Shown: positions 51,753 through 58,731, counted from the first letter of the stretch. The stretch is DNA of 64,000 bases from Mycobacterium sp. 1245111.1 (GCF_001673405.1 NZ_LZLV01000153.1:62001-126000); one strand, 5' to 3'. Made by a program: numbers and translations. The notes: generated by a model from the letters alone, not told the origin.

Positions 51753-53702
51753 CTACAGAATCCCTAGATCCCCGAGACCTTGGTTGATCTCTCTGATCCA
51801 CTCCAGCGCTTTGAACGCCGGGTCCTGCGGCTCGCGGTAGCCGATCGTGATGTCCCAGCCTTTAGAGCCGTCTTGGTCCCAGCCGTAGCCGATCTTCTTG
51901 ACCCGCTCCGCGAACACGATGAACGGGATCGGGAACTCCAAGACCGTTGTGCCGACCAGGTTTCCGAGCCAGAAGTGGCCGTAGCCGGGTTCTCCAACCA
52001 GGTACGGCGCGGCGTCGGACACCTTGATGGTGTGCGAGATCCGCGGGCGCGTAGCCCAGATCTGGGCGCGGACAGCCATGATCGCGGACAGCGTGAACGC
52101 TTTCGATACGCCGTCGACCCACTTCTCGAAGAGGTGGAAGTCGCCCAGCGAGGTCGGAGTGGTCTCCAGCCCCGGAAGCGGAAGCGTCCCGCCGTCTGCG
52201 GCAGCCCGCAGCGTGGGGATCTCCATGAACGCCAAAAACACGTCCTTGTAGAGGATCTGCGCGATGGCGTCCATCACGCCGCCCAGCGGCGGCAGGTCTA
52301 TGGCAGTACCTATCCCACCTGTCGGCGCCAGCGCCGTGTTAATCAGCGACGTCAGGAAGTCCCCGGCCATGTTCACACCTGCCGAGATGCCCTCGTTGAC
52401 GCCGGGCATCGACCCTCCGCCGGTCACGAAGGAGGTGTCCTCGGCCTCGGTGTAGGTGAACTCCGACGACTCGATCCCGGTGTAGAGACCGTCCTCGAAG
52501 ATCACGTGCGGGTAGCCGGGGCTGGTGCCGAGGTACTCGGGGCGGTAGTACTGCTCGGGAGACGTTGGGTCCCCGGTGAATACGTCGATCCCCTCGGTTA
52601 CCCCGTCGTCGGCTATCTGCACCGCCGCCCGGATGAACCCGGTCAGCAGCGAGCCGCCGAAGGTGGTGTTCGTGCCCCAGTTGCCGTTGTCGACGATGTC
52701 CCAGACCAGGCAGCCCTCCCGCAGCGGGATGGCTTGCGCGATGGTCTCGGTGATCGAGTTGTCCAGCTCCCCAGCGAGATCTGAGAACGGATGCGGGTCG
52801 CCTTGCGACGGCAGGTAGCGCCGACACACGACGGTGAGCTGTGCGTCCTCCAGGACCTTCTTGGCCACGTCGAACCACGACTTGAACCTGGAGAAGACGA
52901 TCACCAGGTTCGAGTTGTCGGCCAGCAGCGGGAACGGTTTGACGATGTTCCGCCACGTCGCCGGGTTGAACGACAGCGGCATCCACTCGTTGATGTCGAG
53001 CGGGTTGTCCGGCAGCGTCCAGAGAGACGTCTCCAATCGGAGGATGTTGACGAACAGCGTCAAGAGGAGACACCACTTGGCCGGGCCGAAGATGACCCAG
53101 AGCTTGGGGAATTGGAGTTCCGGCCGGAGGAACGGGTTGGCCCAGCACAAGATGTGCTTCGCCTGCTCGAAGTCGTGTTTGAACGTGACTTCGAGGTAGC
53201 GGTCGCCGCCTTTGGCCTTGACGATCTTGTAGTTGACCATGAAGCCGGACCATCGAGAGCCCTGCTTGTCGATCGTGATGTGGACGTTCCGCTTGGCCCG
53301 GCCCTGGAATTTCATCACCCACCGAGCCATGTAGTGGCTCAGCGAAAGCCTCAGAGTGGCTGTGCCGGTGTCGTTCTCGATCCACTCGTAGTCGATCGAG
53401 CGCCAGCCGGCGACCTCGCCGCGGCGGTTGTAGTCGCCGTCGTAGAGCTGAACCAGCGGAGGGGCGATGCGGAGCTGCTCCAGCTTGTCGTCGCGCTCCA
53501 AGACGTCGCGCCAGAGGCGCTCGTGCTCGTCGAGCCGGGACGTGTCGTACGGCGGGTTGAGCTTGGGAGGCTTCCAATCCAGCGGCAGCGGGGAGTTACC
53601 CGAGGGAGCCCCGTCGTCGGGTTCCGCCGCTATCACCGAGTCGTAGAGGGCTTGTGACTCTTCGAGAGTCGCGAGGCCGGGCTCAGCCAAAGTTGTTGTC
53701 AT
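51753..53702 (-). CDS. Phage minor tail protein-like (Gp37-like tail-tip protein)
   Basis: A 649-aa protein resembling the minor tail proteins of mycobacteriophages with a siphovirus Gp37-like domain. The N-terminal part has VQLYDGDYNRRGEVAGWRSI and GTATLRLSLSHYMARWVM (about residues 83-130), followed by a strand-rich middle and a hydrophobic segment (WCLLLTLFVNILRLETSLW). The C-terminal half (PYLVGEPGYGHFWLGNLVGTTVLEFPIPFIVF) also fits that family. It is the only tail gene in the element. It starts 19 nt past a strong terminator, so it probably has its own promoter or relies on read-through. Confidence 0.7.
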   Translation of the reverse strand: MTTTLAEPGLATLEESQALYDSVIAAEPDDGAPSGNSPLPLDWKPPKLNPPYDTSRLDEHERLWRDVLERDDKLEQLRIAPPLVQLYDGDYNRRGEVAGWRSIDYEWIENDTGTATLRLSLSHYMARWVMKFQGRAKRNVHITIDKQGSRWSGFMVNYKIVKAKGGDRYLEVTFKHDFEQAKHILCWANPFLRPELQFPKLWVIFGPAKWCLLLTLFVNILRLETSLWTLPDNPLDINEWMPLSFNPATWRNIVKPFPLLADNSNLVIVFSRFKSWFDVAKKVLEDAQLTVVCRRYLPSQGDPHPFSDLAGELDNSITETIAQAIPLREGCLVWDIVDNGNWGTNTTFGGSLLTGFIRAAVQIADDGVTEGIDVFTGDPTSPEQYYRPEYLGTSPGYPHVIFEDGLYTGIESSEFTYTEAEDTSFVTGGGSMPGVNEGISAGVNMAGDFLTSLINTALAPTGGIGTAIDLPPLGGVMDAIAQILYKDVFLAFMEIPTLRAAADGGTLPLPGLETTPTSLGDFHLFEKWVDGVSKAFTLSAIMAVRAQIWATRPRISHTIKVSDAAPYLVGEPGYGHFWLGNLVGTTVLEFPIPFIVFAERVKKIGYGWDQDGSKGWDITIGYREPQDPAFKALEWIREINQGLGDLGIL

Positions 53703-53724
53703 AAGTGTCTTTCGGGCATGAGAA

Positions 53725-53753
53725 AGCCCCCCGGCTCTGATGGCCGAGGGGCT
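53725..53753 (-). terminator. Rho-independent terminator between the small gene and the tail gene
   Basis: On the minus strand AGCCCCTCGGC pairs with GCCGGGGGGCT around a short loop, followed by TTTCT. It lies downstream of the 69-aa gene and directly upstream of the tail gene. Confidence 0.65.
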
Positions 53754-53774
53754 GTGCGGTCTTTGGTGGCGGGC

Positions 53775-53984
53775 CTAGACGGTGAGCGGCGAGTTCTCTT
53801 GCTGCCACCTGGCGTACAGGCGGTGGTATTCGGGGTCGTCTTGCGGCGTGGGCGGCGGCGGGGTCCAGGTTCCCGCTAGCCGTTGGCGAAGAATGGTCTC
53901 GATCTGCGCCGGGGTCGCCGCCGATGAGCGGCGACACCTCGGCCTGCGCCGCCTGGTGGGCGGCATACCGCTGCCTCTCGGCAT
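53775..53984 (-). CDS. Small phage-type protein of unknown function
   Basis: A 69-aa protein: an Arg-rich start (MPPTRRRRPRCRR), a short helix (AQIETILRQRLAG) and a Pro-rich linker before DPEYHRLYARWQQE. Its ATG overlaps the stop of the terminase-like gene (ATGA), so it is translated with it. It is followed by a terminator. No family is recognised; the basic N-terminus could bind nucleic acid. Confidence 0.55.
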   Translation of the reverse strand: MPRGSGMPPTRRRRPRCRRSSAATPAQIETILRQRLAGTWTPPPPTPQDDPEYHRLYARWQQENSPLTV

Positions 53985-54283
53985 CAGTCCTCCTCTAGTG
54001 AGGCTTCAAAGTTGAGTCGCGCTAGTAGCTGGCTGAGAAGCGCTCTGGCAAAACGCACTTCGCTAATCAGCGGGTGGATCGTCAACTGTCGTGCGGAGCC
54101 GAGCACAGTCGTCGGCTGGCCGGCCATCTCCTTCTCCAGCCGGTCGATCAAGTCGGCGGTCTTCGCGGCGTCGAACAGGATGCGCCGCTTATGCGGCTCG
54201 GCATCTAGGTCGAACTCGGCCACGACCGACTGCCACAGCTTGCGGCCTTGGTAGCCGAGGCCGTGCGGCATCTTGGGGGCCAT
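53984..54283 (-). CDS. Small terminase subunit-like protein
   Basis: A 99-aa helical protein of the kind annotated as P27-type terminase small subunit: GYQGRKLWQSVVAEFDLD, FDAAKTADLIDRLEKEM, a LTIHPLISEVRFARALLSQLLARLNF end. These proteins recognise the packaging site and load the large terminase. ATG 54283 has AAGGAG 6 nt upstream; ATG 54289 would have no spacing. No large terminase follows, so packaging would depend on a helper. A structured non-coding region lies just upstream. Confidence 0.65.
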   Translation of the reverse strand: MAPKMPHGLGYQGRKLWQSVVAEFDLDAEPHKRRILFDAAKTADLIDRLEKEMAGQPTTVLGSARQLTIHPLISEVRFARALLSQLLARLNFEASLEED

Positions 54284-54632
54284 CTGCATCTCCTTTGCCC
54301 CCTTGTTTTCGGGGTGAAATGAGCCCTGAGCAGGGCATCTCGTAAAAATCCAGGTTCCGAACCGCGCGCAGCAGGGCAGACGCATTACGGACCGGTCGAA
54401 CACGCCCCCGGAGGGGTGCTCCCCCTGGGGGCTCAGCGGACCTGCCCAGCAGCAGGGCTGCACCTGTGTGCCTGACCCACCCGGCATGCGTGCCCGCGCC
54501 CGTGCGGCGCAGTGTGCGCCGCACCCAGCAGCTCAGGGGACGAGCGCCTAGCCGCGCTGTGCCCGTGCGGCAGCGGGCCGCACAGCGCCACACACGGCGG
54601 GCGTGTAGACAGATGCACGCCGAAGCGTGTGC
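54284..54632. other. Structured non-coding region upstream of the terminase-like gene
   Basis: About 350 bp with no credible gene but several strong hairpins: GTGCGGCGCA-GTG-TGCGCCGCAC (54502-54524), GTGCGGC/GCCGCAC (54565-54583), a long G/C-rich stem around 54402-54430 and GCCCT/AGGGC (54326-54339). Its place next to the terminase-like gene is where phages often keep a packaging (cos or pac) site. A structured RNA is an alternative. Confidence 0.5.
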
Positions 54633-55526
54633 TTAGTCGGCGAAGGGGTCGAACGTGACCCCGGTGTCGGCCGGCGGTGCGGTTGTTGTCGGAGTAGCGC
54701 GGTTCAGACCCAGCGGGTTGTCCCAGTCGTACTCGCTTTGCGGCTCGTCCTCCTGAGCCGAGGTGCCGATAGGCGCCGAGGCGAAGGGATCGGTTGTGCG
54801 ATGCGAAGCAGAGCAGTCCCCTAGAGCCGAGCTGCCGCTCGGCAGCGAGGCGACAGGAGCATCGCTGGATGCGATGCGATGCGAAGTACACGAGATGCGA
54901 TCCGAAAAGTGAGCATCGAAGTGTGGAGTCGAGTCGATAGACGAGACGTTGTGTGGATCAGAGGACGAGACAGATTCTCCGAAGACATCTGGCTCGGACT
55001 CCCTTTGTGGGTCGCCCTCCCCGATGCTGTGCATCTGGTGCACAGCTTCTCTTTCACTCCTAGAGGGAGTGCACTTCTCGTGCACTCCTCCCTTCACTTC
55101 TATGTTGTGCACTGGGTGCACAGGTAGGTGTGCACTGGGTGCACAGGGTGCTGTGTACTGAGTGCACAGGGTCTCCATCTCATCGGCTGTCCACGGTGCG
55201 TTTGTCATCCGCAGATGCCAGCGTTCCCACGCTGGTTTGGTGGGCACCTTCCCGTCCTTCGGTGGGCCGTAGTGAACCTCCCGCATCAGCCAGCCGCGCT
55301 CTTGCAGCTCGGCTATCGCGTTCGTTGCGGTCCTGCGGTTGATACCGAGTGCCTCAGCTACAGAAACCGTCGACTGGTGCCGTCCCTCGGCGTGCGACCA
55401 AACTTCCAAGGCCGTTGCTTTGGCCATCGCGGACAGCTTGTCGTCTCGGACGAGTCCCATCGGTATCGCTGCGTTCAACTGTTCTCTCACATTCCCGTGG
55501 TGCTTGACCAAATTGCGGCTGGGCAT
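54633..55526 (-). CDS. Winged-helix protein, putative replication initiator with intragenic repeats
   Basis: A 297-aa protein. Residues about 20-95 form a winged helix (KLSAMAKATALEVWSHAEGRHQSTVSVAEALGINRRTATNAIAELQERGWLMREV), the type used by phage replication proteins. From about 115 the protein becomes low-complexity, Ser/Asp/His rich. The DNA encoding that part contains five dyad repeats (55028-55168) and GATGC-type repeats (54798-54907). This layout recalls phage O-type initiators, whose origin lies inside their own gene. The ATG overlaps the preceding stop (ATGA). Initiator function is inferred. Confidence 0.65.
   Translation of the reverse strand: MPSRNLVKHHGNVREQLNAAIPMGLVRDDKLSAMAKATALEVWSHAEGRHQSTVSVAEALGINRRTATNAIAELQERGWLMREVHYGPPKDGKVPTKPAWERWHLRMTNAPWTADEMETLCTQYTAPCAPSAHLPVHPVHNIEVKGGVHEKCTPSRSEREAVHQMHSIGEGDPQRESEPDVFGESVSSSDPHNVSSIDSTPHFDAHFSDRISCTSHRIASSDAPVASLPSGSSALGDCSASHRTTDPFASAPIGTSAQEDEPQSEYDWDNPLGLNRATPTTTAPPADTGVTFDPFAD
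54798..54907. repeat. GCGATGCGAAG-type repeats inside the putative initiator gene
   Basis: GCGATGCGAAG occurs at 54798-54808 and 54876-54886, the second preceded by further GATGC units in tandem (54868-54880), with a related GATGCGATC at about 54894. They encode Ser/His/Arg-rich sequence of low complexity, so DNA-level selection is more likely than protein-level. Confidence 0.5.
55028..55168. repeat. Iteron-like dyad array inside the putative initiator gene
   Basis: Three 17-bp copies at 55106-55122, 55129-55145 and 55152-55168 lie exactly 23 bp apart; the first two read TGTGCAC-TGG-GTGCACA with perfect arms, and the third differs at two positions. Two related dyads lie at 55028-55044 (TGTGCAT-CTG-GTGCACA) and 55069-55085 (GTGCAC/GTGCAC around TTCTC). 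Regular spacing and symmetry suggest an origin or operator bound by the encoded protein. Confidence 0.75.
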
Positions 55527-55828
55527 CAGCCGCAGCAGCTCTGTCCGATCGGGCAGTTTTCAAGAGGCTCGCCGCTACGTGGACACTGCCCCTCGACGCG
55601 CTTCGCAGCGTCGGACGCTATCTGGCAGTGGCATTCCCGGCACTCTCTGCGAGTTTCCAGCTCGGCTCGTAGAGTCGCTAGTTCGTGTCGTAGGCCGGCG
55701 TTGGACTCGCGGAGTCGGTCTGCTTCGGCACGGGCTCCGCGCCTCTGGTGGCGGTACTTTGCGGCCTCTTTGCGAAGCTCTGCGATGTGCGCGATGAGAG
55801 CGGGGTCGAGTCTGGTGATATCCAGCAT
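55526..55828 (-). CDS. Coiled-coil, cysteine-tailed small phage-type protein
   Basis: A 100-aa protein: an N-terminal coiled coil (IAELRKEAAKYRHQRRGARAEADRLRESNAGLRHELATLRAELETRR) and a Cys-rich end (CRECHCQ, QCPRSG, NCPIGQSCCG) that could bind zinc. It ends on the ATG of the putative initiator gene, with a 1-base-shifted overlap, so the two are co-translated. No family is recognised; a helper or regulator of the initiator is a guess from coupling. Confidence 0.6.
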   Translation of the reverse strand: MLDITRLDPALIAHIAELRKEAAKYRHQRRGARAEADRLRESNAGLRHELATLRAELETRRECRECHCQIASDAAKRVEGQCPRSGEPLENCPIGQSCCG

Positions 55829-55894
55829 GTTGTTTCCTATCGTGTTGTGGGCGACCTCTAGCCGCCCGGCTTTCCTGTTGTCGTGCTTAGGTTT

Positions 55895-56209
55895 TCAGTT
55901 GCCGCGCTTAATGGCCCGCCACTGCTCTCTGGTGAAGCCGACAGACAAGGCGGCGTTGTACAGCCGCTTCCGGTGGTCGAAGTACTCCGTTAGCGCGTCA
56001 TTCAGCGCGACGGCAGCGGCCCAGATGTCCGTATCGCCGGTGGCCCTGCATACACGCATGGCCTCCTTCATCTGCTCTTCGATGAAATCGCATAGGTGGC
56101 CGCACGCCTGCCGGTCATCCTGGCCGCGGACCGTGCGGTTGCAGCCCTCGCGGATGCACATCCGCTTGCGGCCTCGTCGGCTAGGTCGTCGTGGTGCTTC
56201 GTCGTTCAA
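55895..56209 (-). CDS. Small zinc-binding-type phage protein
   Basis: A 104-aa protein with a basic N-terminus (RRPSRRGRKRM) and a Cys/His set (CIREGCNRTVRGQDDRQACGHLC, about residues 18-40) with the spacing of a zinc finger. A helical C-terminal part follows (WAAAVALNDALTEYFDHRKRLYNAAL). It is transcribed after a terminator and probably begins the replication transcript. Function unknown; DNA binding is plausible. Confidence 0.6.
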   Translation of the reverse strand: MNDEAPRRPSRRGRKRMCIREGCNRTVRGQDDRQACGHLCDFIEEQMKEAMRVCRATGDTDIWAAAVALNDALTEYFDHRKRLYNAALSVGFTREQWRAIKRGN

Positions 56210-56237
56210 GTCTCAATCTCTCCTTTCAGCAGCAGAA

Positions 56238-56263
56238 ACCCCGACCCTGTTGGGGGTCGGGGT
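56238..56263 (-). terminator. Terminator downstream of the capsid gene
   Basis: ACCCCGACCC pairs with GGGTCGGGGT, and on the minus strand the stem is followed by TTTCTG. It lies just after the capsid stop and before the zinc-protein gene, separating the head-gene and replication-gene transcripts. Confidence 0.65.
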
Positions 56264-56306
56264 CCTGCCTTCAGCGGGCTATTCAGTTGTCCCCGTGGGG
56301 GTTACA

Positions 56307-57176
56307 TCAGGCGTGGTCGAACAGGCGAACCACGCCGGCCGGGTTGGTGACACCGAAGTCGACTCGGGCCACACCCCTGACGGCAGTGCCGTCCGACTGG
56401 AACGCGGCGTCCTTGGATGCGATGACCGTCGTTCCCTGCCTGCGCACGGTGAACAGCTGAGTCGCGTCGACGATCCACGCTGCGGTCAGAGCGTCAACGC
56501 TCCGCGAGACGTAGACGGGGACACCGCCGATGGTGAATCCGGCGTAGCCTGCGCGCCGGCTCTCATCGGACAGCGGCTGGTCCTGGACGAGATACGAGTT
56601 CGCCCCGGTTTGCGTCTTGATCTGACGCCAAGCCAATTCCACGGTCGGGTTGATGACGACCGCGGTCGGGTTGGCCCCGTTGTCCTTCGCGAGCTTGATC
56701 CCTTGCAGCACATGGTCAAACGTCGCGGATGCAACGGCGATGTCCACGTAGCTGTAGACGGTGACGCCCATCGGGAGCTGCGGTCCCTTGGTGATCGCGC
56801 TCAGCGAGAAGAACGCGTCATCGACCTTCTTGCTGATCGACCGACCGATTGAGTTGCCGATCAGGTTCGCGATCGCCGGCTGAGTGTCCGCGACGGACTC
56901 GTTAGAGACCACCGTGTAGGCCTTCACGGCCTTCGGAGTCACAACCAACTCGTCGGTCTCCGGGTCGTCCTCGGTGATGATGTCCAGCTCGCTGTACCAC
57001 CCCGAAGCCACATCCCCGGTCAGCAGCGGAATGCGAATGCTTTCCGTGGTGATGGGGAGCGGGGTGGCCACAGCGGGGTTGAACGCGATCGAGTTCGACT
57101 CGATCACGATGTCGACCAGCTTGCCGTAAGACTCCGGAGTGAACGCCTGTTGGAGAGCGGCGTTAGTTACTGACAT
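56307..57176 (-). CDS. Phage major capsid protein, HK97 fold
   Basis: A 289-aa HK97-type capsid protein. The N-arm and E-loop region has the usual order: VTNAALQQAFTPESYGKLVD, then SIRIPLLTGDVASGWYSE; the P-domain includes VDDAFFSLSAITKG, and the C-terminal strand part has PVYVSRSVDALTAAWIVD and VRRQGTTVIASKDAAFQSDGTAVRGVARVDFGV. No long N-terminal delta domain is present and the scaffold is a separate gene upstream. ATG 57176 has GAGGAG 8 nt upstream, which decides it over an upstream in-frame start. Confidence 0.87.
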   Translation of the reverse strand: MSVTNAALQQAFTPESYGKLVDIVIESNSIAFNPAVATPLPITTESIRIPLLTGDVASGWYSELDIITEDDPETDELVVTPKAVKAYTVVSNESVADTQPAIANLIGNSIGRSISKKVDDAFFSLSAITKGPQLPMGVTVYSYVDIAVASATFDHVLQGIKLAKDNGANPTAVVINPTVELAWRQIKTQTGANSYLVQDQPLSDESRRAGYAGFTIGGVPVYVSRSVDALTAAWIVDATQLFTVRRQGTTVIASKDAAFQSDGTAVRGVARVDFGVTNPAGVVRLFDHA

Positions 57177-57238
57177 GTGTGTTTCTCCTCGAAACGGAAA
57201 TGACCCCAACCCTTTTGGCTGGAGCCGGGATTTCGAAG

Positions 57239-57335
57239 ACGGGCCACAGACCCGTTTCTATCGAGCCGCCACAGACGGCTGAGGCGCTCCGAGAGTTCGG
57301 AGCGCTGCGAGCCTCGGGAGCCGCCACAGACGGCG
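57239..57335 (-). repeat. Three stem-loops with constant 7-nt loop in the capsid leader
   Basis: Plus-strand reading: ACGGG-CCACAGA-CCCGT (57239-57255), AGCCG-CCACAGA-CGGCT (57264-57280) and AGCCG-CCACAGA-CGGCG (57319-57335). The loop never changes while stems differ yet remain paired. In the capsid mRNA (minus strand) the loop reads UCUGUGG. A separate strong hairpin, GCGCTCCGA/TCGGAGCGC, lies between the second and third. A fourth copy is at 58505-58523. Confidence 0.7.
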
Positions 57336-57362
57336 TCCCTTAAGCCCGAAGATCACGTAGGG

Positions 57363-57827
57363 CTACCGGCCCTGCAGGAGATTCGCGAACGTCGGTTGCC
57401 TCGGCGCCGGGCCTCCGTGGCCCTGCGACCTGTCCACGGCGGGCTGTGCGGGGTTCCGCGCTAGCCCGGGCCGCGACTCGATCAGCGCGGCGACCGCTTC
57501 GGCCACAGCTGCCTCGTCAACATCCCCAGCCTCGGTCAGAAGATCGGCCAGGCTGTGTTCTCCGAGCGACAGCAGGTCTCCCGGCTGAGCAAGGTCGGAT
57601 GCCAGTCTCTCGACCTCTCGAAGCTGCATCGCTTCGATCCGAGCCTGAGCCGCTGAGAGAGCTTCTCGCGCTTCGTTCCGCTCGACGCGGTACCGGGCCT
57701 CCCGAGGGCCTTTTGGTTCGTCCTGAGCCGTCTCAGCCTCGGGAACAACGTCACTCTGTACGACCGCCCCCGTCTCTTGAATCGGAAGCTGAACATCGTC
57801 GGTGGTCTCCTGTGTCGCTGCGGTCAT
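57363..57827 (-). CDS. Capsid scaffold-like protein
   Basis: A 154-aa protein with an acidic, disordered N-terminus (TTDDVQLPIQETGAVVQ), a central helix likely coiled coil (EARYRVERNEAREALSAAQARIEAMQLREVERLASDLAQ, about residues 43-82) and a Pro/Gln tail. Length, helical core and position directly upstream of the capsid gene fit phage head scaffolds. ATG 57827 overlaps the previous stop (ATGA) and has an AGAGAGG site. No protease motif is visible. Confidence 0.65.
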   Translation of the reverse strand: MTAATQETTDDVQLPIQETGAVVQSDVVPEAETAQDEPKGPREARYRVERNEAREALSAAQARIEAMQLREVERLASDLAQPGDLLSLGEHSLADLLTEAGDVDEAAVAEAVAALIESRPGLARNPAQPAVDRSQGHGGPAPRQPTFANLLQGR

Positions 57828-58033
57828 GCTGCGTTGCCTCTCTTGCGGTTCCGGCTCTCGTAAAGCGCTCGGCGTAGTTCCATCGGGTCGGTGTCTTCGG
57901 GCAGGCCAAGCCTTTTGGCGTTGGCCGCACGTTTGCCGGGGTCCAACGGCCACGGCGTGCCGCCGTTGGCGATGCAGGCGGCTTCCCAGTGCTGGCCGGA
58001 TTCCTCCCACCAGACCTCGAACGGCTTACTCAC
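57824..58033 (-). CDS. Small phage-type protein of unknown function
   Basis: A 69-aa protein starting at a GTG that overlaps the preceding stop (GTGA): KPFEVWWEESGQHWEAACIANGG, then PWPLDPGKRAANAKRLGLPED. Its stop overlaps the scaffold start. The Trp-rich opening looks like a small folded unit. The tight coupling to the head genes suggests an assembly or packaging role, but no family is recognised. Confidence 0.55.
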   Translation of the reverse strand: MSKPFEVWWEESGQHWEAACIANGGTPWPLDPGKRAANAKRLGLPEDTDPMELRRALYESRNRKRGNAA

Positions 58034-58233
58034 TTGGAGGCCTCTGACCAGGTCGCCATGCGGACCGGCCACTCCACGCCGGCCGACGCGATCAACGCGT
58101 CAACGTCGTCTTTCGGCTCGGGAGGTTGCAGCGCTGCGGCTACCTCGGGCGATACGGCGATGGTGTCGACGTGTCTGACGATGACGTCATGGCCGCCGAA
58201 GCCCCCTCGTAGCAGTTCTAGAAACTCGTCCAT
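58030..58233 (-). CDS. Small phage-type protein of unknown function
   Basis: A 67-aa acidic protein (MDEFLELLRGGFGGHDVIVRH, then EVAAALQPPEPKDDVDALIAS) beginning at ATG 58233 with a GAAGAGA site. Its stop overlaps the next start. It heads a four-gene coupled set running to the capsid leader. No family or motif is recognised. Confidence 0.5.
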   Translation of the reverse strand: MDEFLELLRGGFGGHDVIVRHVDTIAVSPEVAAALQPPEPKDDVDALIASAGVEWPVRMATWSEASK

Positions 58234-58258
58234 CTGTTCTCTTCTCTCGAAATGGAAG

Positions 58259-58283
58259 AGCCCCGGTCGTGGTGACCAGGGCT
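58259..58283 (-). terminator. Hairpin upstream of the head-gene set
   Basis: AGCCCCGGTC pairs with GACCAGGGCT (one mismatch) around GTGGT. It lies after the 52-aa zinc-protein gene on the minus strand. The following bases (CTTCCATTT) are only moderately U-rich, so it may also attenuate rather than stop. Confidence 0.45.
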
Positions 58284-58299
58284 CGGGTGTGCGGGATGG

Positions 58300-58458
58300 C
58301 TATGTCGCCATCCCTAGCGCCGCCTCGATGGCGGCGAGCTTGTGGCGTGCCTCGCGGCACTTCAGCGAGTAGCGCGATTGGGCTTCGCTTCGGCAGTCCA
58401 GGCACCGACCGTTACGACGGCGGTGCTCCGAGTGCCGGGTGCATCGGTGTGCAGGCAT
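58300..58458 (-). CDS. 52-aa zinc-finger-like protein
   Basis: A short gene with ATG at 58458 and TAG at 58300. The 52-aa product has CTRHSEHRRRNGRCLDCRSE (Cys at about 6, 19, 22) and a further Cys34 (LKCRE), a typical small zinc-binding phage protein, followed by a helix (HKLAAIEAALG). It is bracketed by two terminator-like hairpins, so it is probably its own transcription unit. The directionality factor of the integrase has not been found, and small proteins of this kind are candidates. Confidence 0.5.
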   Translation of the reverse strand: MPAHRCTRHSEHRRRNGRCLDCRSEAQSRYSLKCREARHKLAAIEAALGMAT

Positions 58459-58504
58459 GTTTGTGTTCACTCTTCCGAGCGCCGCTGACGCTCGTTTGTC
58501 GGTG

Positions 58505-58523
58505 CGCCGGCCACAGACCGGCG
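58505..58523 (-). repeat. Fourth CCACAGA stem-loop
   Basis: CGCCGG-CCACAGA-CCGGCG: a 6-bp stem with the same 7-nt loop as the three copies in the capsid leader, but with different stem bases. It lies between the terminator at 58560 and the start of the 52-aa gene, in that gene's possible leader. Confidence 0.65.
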
Positions 58524-58559
58524 AGTCGGATCAAGTGATCCTTTGAAGTCAAAAGAGAG

Positions 58560-58596
58560 AGCCCCCGGCCTGCTGTCCGAGGACAGGCCAGGGGCT
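58560..58596 (-). terminator. Strong terminator in the control region
   Basis: AGCCCCCGGCCTG pairs with CAGGCCAGGGGCT with one mismatch; on the minus strand the stem is followed by CTCTCTTTT. It would stop leftward transcripts that start in the 73-bp repeats. Confidence 0.7.
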
Positions 58597-58731
58597 ACCC
58601 GGTGGAACTGGGGAAGTCTGGGAGCGGACGGGAGAGAGGACCGTCCGCCTCCGTAGGGTCCGAACGGACCCGTGGCGGCGCTCTGCCGAAGTCGCGTAGG
58701 CGAGCAGCACGCCAAGCCTTGGAGGGCTTTA

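Noticed and set aside
51372..51801. Short frames in the gap between the DUF1883 gene and the tail gene
   Set aside because: No ribosome sites, overlapping recognised genes at either end, and composition unlike the element's other proteins.
54433..54891. A 152-aa frame through the hairpin-rich segment upstream of the terminase-like gene
   Set aside because: It overlaps the initiator gene in another frame, and the hairpins better explain the sequence.
55128..56852. A 574-aa plus-strand frame across the capsid, zinc-protein and initiator genes
   Set aside because: It runs antisense to the HK97-type capsid gene and to genes with good ribosome sites and ATGA overlaps; it has no recognisable domain of its own.
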